In this document: piece after piece, positions 5,966 to 7,712 of the stretch
How the letters are laid out: every line of letters starts with the position of its first letter
Position numbering within the stretch: position 1 is the first letter of the stretch
NCBI GenBank assembly: GCA_938074515.1
Contig: CALJFV010000208.1
Coordinates: 1-7,712, forward strand
Direction of reading: 5' to 3'
Length of the DNA stretch: 7,712 nt
Source of the DNA: an uncultured Flavobacteriaceae bacterium
Lineage (GTDB): Bacteria > Bacteroidota > Bacteroidia > Flavobacteriales > Flavobacteriaceae
The notes under the pieces: generated by a model
Databases searched by the model: none
Seen by the model: the letters and a program-made list of their open reading frames with translations, nothing else
Told to the model about the DNA's origin: nothing
Position numbers and translations under genes: made by a program

Positions 5966-5973
5966 TATCTTTG
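5966..5973 (+). promoter_or_regulatory. -7 element for the DUF493-DUF4290-murA group
   Basis: TATCTTTG matches TAnnTTTG exactly. Transcription should start near 5977-5980, which rules out the in-frame TTG at 5952 as the DUF493 start and leaves ATG 5988 or 5997. The -33 position falls in the opposing promoter's -7 box and is not a TTG. Confidence 0.5.
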
Positions 5974-5996
5974 TACTGAAATCGTTAATGACCGCT

Positions 5997-6284
5997 ATGC
6001 CGGATAAAAAATCCAAAGAGTTTTACGATCGATTGACGCAACAGTTAGCCGATGATCGTAGCTGGCCTGCTTCATATATGTTTAAGTTTATTGTCCCTGG
6101 GACAGAAGAGCGTATAGAGGCGGTATGTCAATTCTTTGACCCGACAAATGCGGAAATACGGATTAAAAATTCATCCAAAGGAAATTACAGCAGTATTTCT
6201 GTGACCTTAACCATGGCCTCTCCAGAGGCCGTAGTACAAAAATATCAGGAAGTTTCTGTAGTTGAGGGGGTCATTTCTCTTTAA
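5997..6284 (+). CDS. DUF493 (YbeD-like) family protein
   Basis: The 95-residue product is a small ferredoxin-like alpha/beta protein of the DUF493/YbeD family. Visible signs are the N-terminal helix KEFYDRLTQQL (7-17), the W-P turn at 23-24, the strand MFKFIVPG (28-35), the SSKGNYSSISVTLTM stretch (59-73) that forms the central strands, and SPEAVVQKYQEV (75-86) followed by VEGVISL, the usual end of this family in Bacteroidota. Function is unknown; YbeD in E. coli sits beside lipoate genes, but no such gene is here. The ATG at 5997 is chosen because MPDKKSKEFY resembles the family start; ATG 5988 would add only MTA and is possible. The TTG at 5952 lies before the promoter element. It is divergent from the kinase operon and 66 bases before DUF4290. 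Confidence 0.87.
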   Translation: MPDKKSKEFYDRLTQQLADDRSWPASYMFKFIVPGTEERIEAVCQFFDPTNAEIRIKNSSKGNYSSISVTLTMASPEAVVQKYQEVSVVEGVISL

Positions 6285-6350
6285 AATGATTACTTTGCAG
6301 ACGCAGTAAACACTGTCTTTCCTCTATTTTTTTGATTGAGAACACCAACT

Positions 6351-6980
6351 ATGTTAGTAGATAATTTAGAATACAATACCGAGCGTGAACAATTGATTAT
6401 TCCAGAATATGGCCGTCATATACAAAAAATGGTGAACCAAGCCATTGCCATGGAAGATCGTGAAGAACGCAACAAATGTGCAAACAGCATCATTGCTGTA
6501 ATGGGAAATTTGAATCCTCATTTGCGTGATGTACCCGATTTTCAACACAAATTATGGGACCAACTTTTTATGATCTCAGATTTTAAGCTTGATGTCGATG
6601 CCCCTTACCCAATACCTTCACCGGAAGAGTTAGCAGAGCGCCCACAACCTTTAGCCTATCCTCAAAACTTCCCAAAATATCGCTTTTATGGCAACAATAT
6701 CAAACGCATGATAGATGTGGCCGTTAAATGGGAAGACGGAGATAAAAAGGATGGTTTGGTAATGACCATTGCTAACCACATGAAGAAGAGTTTTTTAAAC
6801 TGGAACAAAGATACTGTTGATGATCAAGTTATTTTCAATCATCTTTTTGAGCTTTCAGACGGACAGCTCAATCTTAAAGATAGTGAAGAAGACTTAACCC
6901 AAGTCAACGCTTTTATCCAAACTAAAAAGCGTTACGTCAAGAAAACCCACAAACCGAGTCGCGGGCGTAAGCGTTATTAA
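6351..6980 (+). CDS. DUF4290 family protein
   Basis: The 209-residue product belongs to DUF4290, a family I know only from Bacteroidota, where it commonly precedes murA. It is predicted to be mostly helical and cytosolic, with no signal peptide or membrane segment. Conserved-looking stretches are YGRHIQKM (20-27), MGNLNPHLRD (51-60), HKLWDQLF (66-73) and the Pro-rich link DAPYPIPSPEE (83-93). Residues 20-83 align without gaps to 113-176 at a constant offset of 93, which suggests two copies of one helical unit. The tail after 190 is strongly basic (KKRYVKKTHKPSRGRKRY) and may bind nucleic acid or a membrane surface; that is inference. The ATG at 6351 is preferred to the TTG at 6336, with the same CAACT just before the ATG as the START-like gene. 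murA begins 14 bases after its stop, so the two are probably cotranscribed. Function is unknown. Confidence 0.88.
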   Translation: MLVDNLEYNTEREQLIIPEYGRHIQKMVNQAIAMEDREERNKCANSIIAVMGNLNPHLRDVPDFQHKLWDQLFMISDFKLDVDAPYPIPSPEELAERPQPLAYPQNFPKYRFYGNNIKRMIDVAVKWEDGDKKDGLVMTIANHMKKSFLNWNKDTVDDQVIFNHLFELSDGQLNLKDSEEDLTQVNAFIQTKKRYVKKTHKPSRGRKRY

Positions 6981-6994
6981 TCCACAATAAAATT

Positions 6995-7712
6995 ATGGGT
7001 ACTTTTCACATTGAAGGAGGACATCAACTCTCAGGTGAGATTCGTCCACAAGGCGCGAAAAACGAAGCACTTCAAATCCTTTGCGCCGTATTACTGACCG
7101 AAGAACCGGTAGTAATAGAGAATATACCGGACATAATCGATGTCAATAAACTCATTACCATTTTATCGCATCTAGGGGTAAAGGTAGCGCGCCTTTCTTC
7201 TGGGGCTTATCGATTTCAGTCGGATGAATTAGATTTAGATTATTTAGAGTCTGAATTATTCAAAAAAGAGGGCAGTAGCTTACGCGGATCTATTATGATT
7301 GTTGGGCCATTACTTGCGCGTTTTGGAAAAGGCTATATACCACGTCCTGGCGGGGATAAGATTGGTCGTAGACGTCTGGACACCCACTTTGAAGGATTTA
7401 TTAAACTCGGCGCGACCTTTCGCTACAATAAGGACGAACGATTTTACGGGGTAGAAGCGCCAAATGGATTGACCGGGACCTATATGTTGTTGGACCAGGC
7501 CTCAGTAACAGGAACAGCCAATATATTGATGTCTGCCGTTTTAGCCAAAGGAACAACTACCATTTATAATGCGGCTTGTGAGCCTTATTTACAACAACTT
7601 TGTCGTATGCTTCAGTCCATGGGCGCAAACATTCAAGGTGTTGGATCGAACTTATTGATTGTTGAGGGTGTAGCGCGTCTTGGGGGTTGTGTTCACAGGA
7701 TTTTGCCCGATA
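6995..7712 (+). CDS. murA: UDP-N-acetylglucosamine 1-carboxyvinyltransferase, 5' part (runs off the window)
   Basis: MurA transfers enolpyruvate from phosphoenolpyruvate to UDP-GlcNAc, the first committed step of peptidoglycan synthesis in the cytosol. The window holds 239 codons plus one base, a bit over half of a typical protein of about 430 residues, open to the right edge. Lys22-Asn23 in PQGAKNEALQ is the conserved substrate-binding pair. SLRGSIMIVGPLLARFGKG (95-113) gives the PEP-binding arginines Arg97 and Arg109. The active-site loop is PRPGGDKIGRRRLDTHF (116-132). Its position 121, equal to Cys115 of E. coli, is Asp, the natural form insensitive to fosfomycin. SVTGTANILMSAVLAKG (170-186) is a further family signature. 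The ATG at 6995 has an A/T-rich leader and no Shine-Dalgarno sequence. It lies 14 bases after DUF4290 and probably shares its transcript. Confidence 0.96.
   Translation, partial: MGTFHIEGGHQLSGEIRPQGAKNEALQILCAVLLTEEPVVIENIPDIIDVNKLITILSHLGVKVARLSSGAYRFQSDELDLDYLESELFKKEGSSLRGSIMIVGPLLARFGKGYIPRPGGDKIGRRRLDTHFEGFIKLGATFRYNKDERFYGVEAPNGLTGTYMLLDQASVTGTANILMSAVLAKGTTTIYNAACEPYLQQLCRMLQSMGANIQGVGSNLLIVEGVARLGGCVHRILPD

Noticed and set aside
5952..5996. TTG start that would extend DUF493 by 15 residues
   Set aside because: It lies before the TATCTTTG promoter element at 5966-5973, and the family begins near the KEFYDRL helix.
6290..6297. TTACTTTG as a promoter for DUF4290
   Set aside because: The second, strongly conserved base is wrong and no TTG lies at the right distance upstream; cotranscription from 5966 is simpler, though a weak internal promoter cannot be excluded.
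6300..6331. Hairpin CAGT/ACTG followed by a pyrimidine-rich run as a terminator after DUF493
   Set aside because: Only four clean base pairs, bulged extension, and the T-run begins several bases too far from the stem.
7012..7020. GAAGGAGG, a Shine-Dalgarno-like sequence
   Set aside because: It is inside murA, encoding Glu-Gly-Gly, with no suitable start codon after it; genes in this window do not use such sites.
1..7712. Mobile element, CRISPR array, defence island, tRNA or rRNA
   Set aside because: No transposase, integrase, long repeats, spaced direct repeats or tRNA-like cloverleaf seen; the content is core housekeeping and conserved unknown genes.

Overview
The window looks like core chromosome from a member of the Bacteroidota, most likely a Flavobacteriia-like bacterium. 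Four things point there. The promoter-like sites match the phylum's TTG-N19-TAnnTTTG pattern; exact or near matches lie upstream of five genes. No start codon has a Shine-Dalgarno sequence, and the leaders are A/T-rich instead. The gene set includes families I know mainly from Bacteroidota: the START-like protein, DUF4290 beside murA, and a long RecQ variant with an inserted region. MurA also carries the Asp form of its active-site loop. I cannot name a species. The base composition is even and moderately AT-rich, and I see no mobile element, CRISPR array, tRNA, rRNA or other sign of recent transfer.

Layout. On the + strand, 127-513 encodes a START-like domain protein. A hairpin terminator follows it and overlaps the promoter of a PLP-dependent class IV aminotransferase (559-1431). 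Its 3' end overlaps, tail to tail, a minus-strand YqgE/AlgH gene (1400-1969). Next on the minus strand is an HU gene (2069-2341) with a near-ideal promoter and its own terminator. After a 185-bp spacer comes a translationally coupled minus-strand operon, read right to left: a NadR-type P-loop nucleotide-binding protein (5372-5914), a long RecQ-type helicase (3474-5372) and fmt, methionyl-tRNA formyltransferase (2527-3477). Two back-to-back promoters at 5937-5973 separate this operon from a + strand group: DUF493/YbeD-like (5997-6284), DUF4290 (6351-6980) and the 5' part of murA (6995 to the window end).

Functions. Most genes are housekeeping: translation initiation (Fmt), nucleoid structure (HU), DNA repair (RecQ), cell-wall precursor synthesis (MurA) and probably folate or amino-acid metabolism (class IV aminotransferase). 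Four products have no settled role: START-like, YqgE, DUF493 and DUF4290.

I found no convincing new multi-gene system. The observations most worth checking are an internal duplication in DUF4290, the terminator/promoter overlap at 527-557, the mutually overlapping divergent promoters at 5937-5973, the displaced zinc site and changed aromatic-rich loop in RecQ, and MurA Asp121, which predicts intrinsic fosfomycin resistance.
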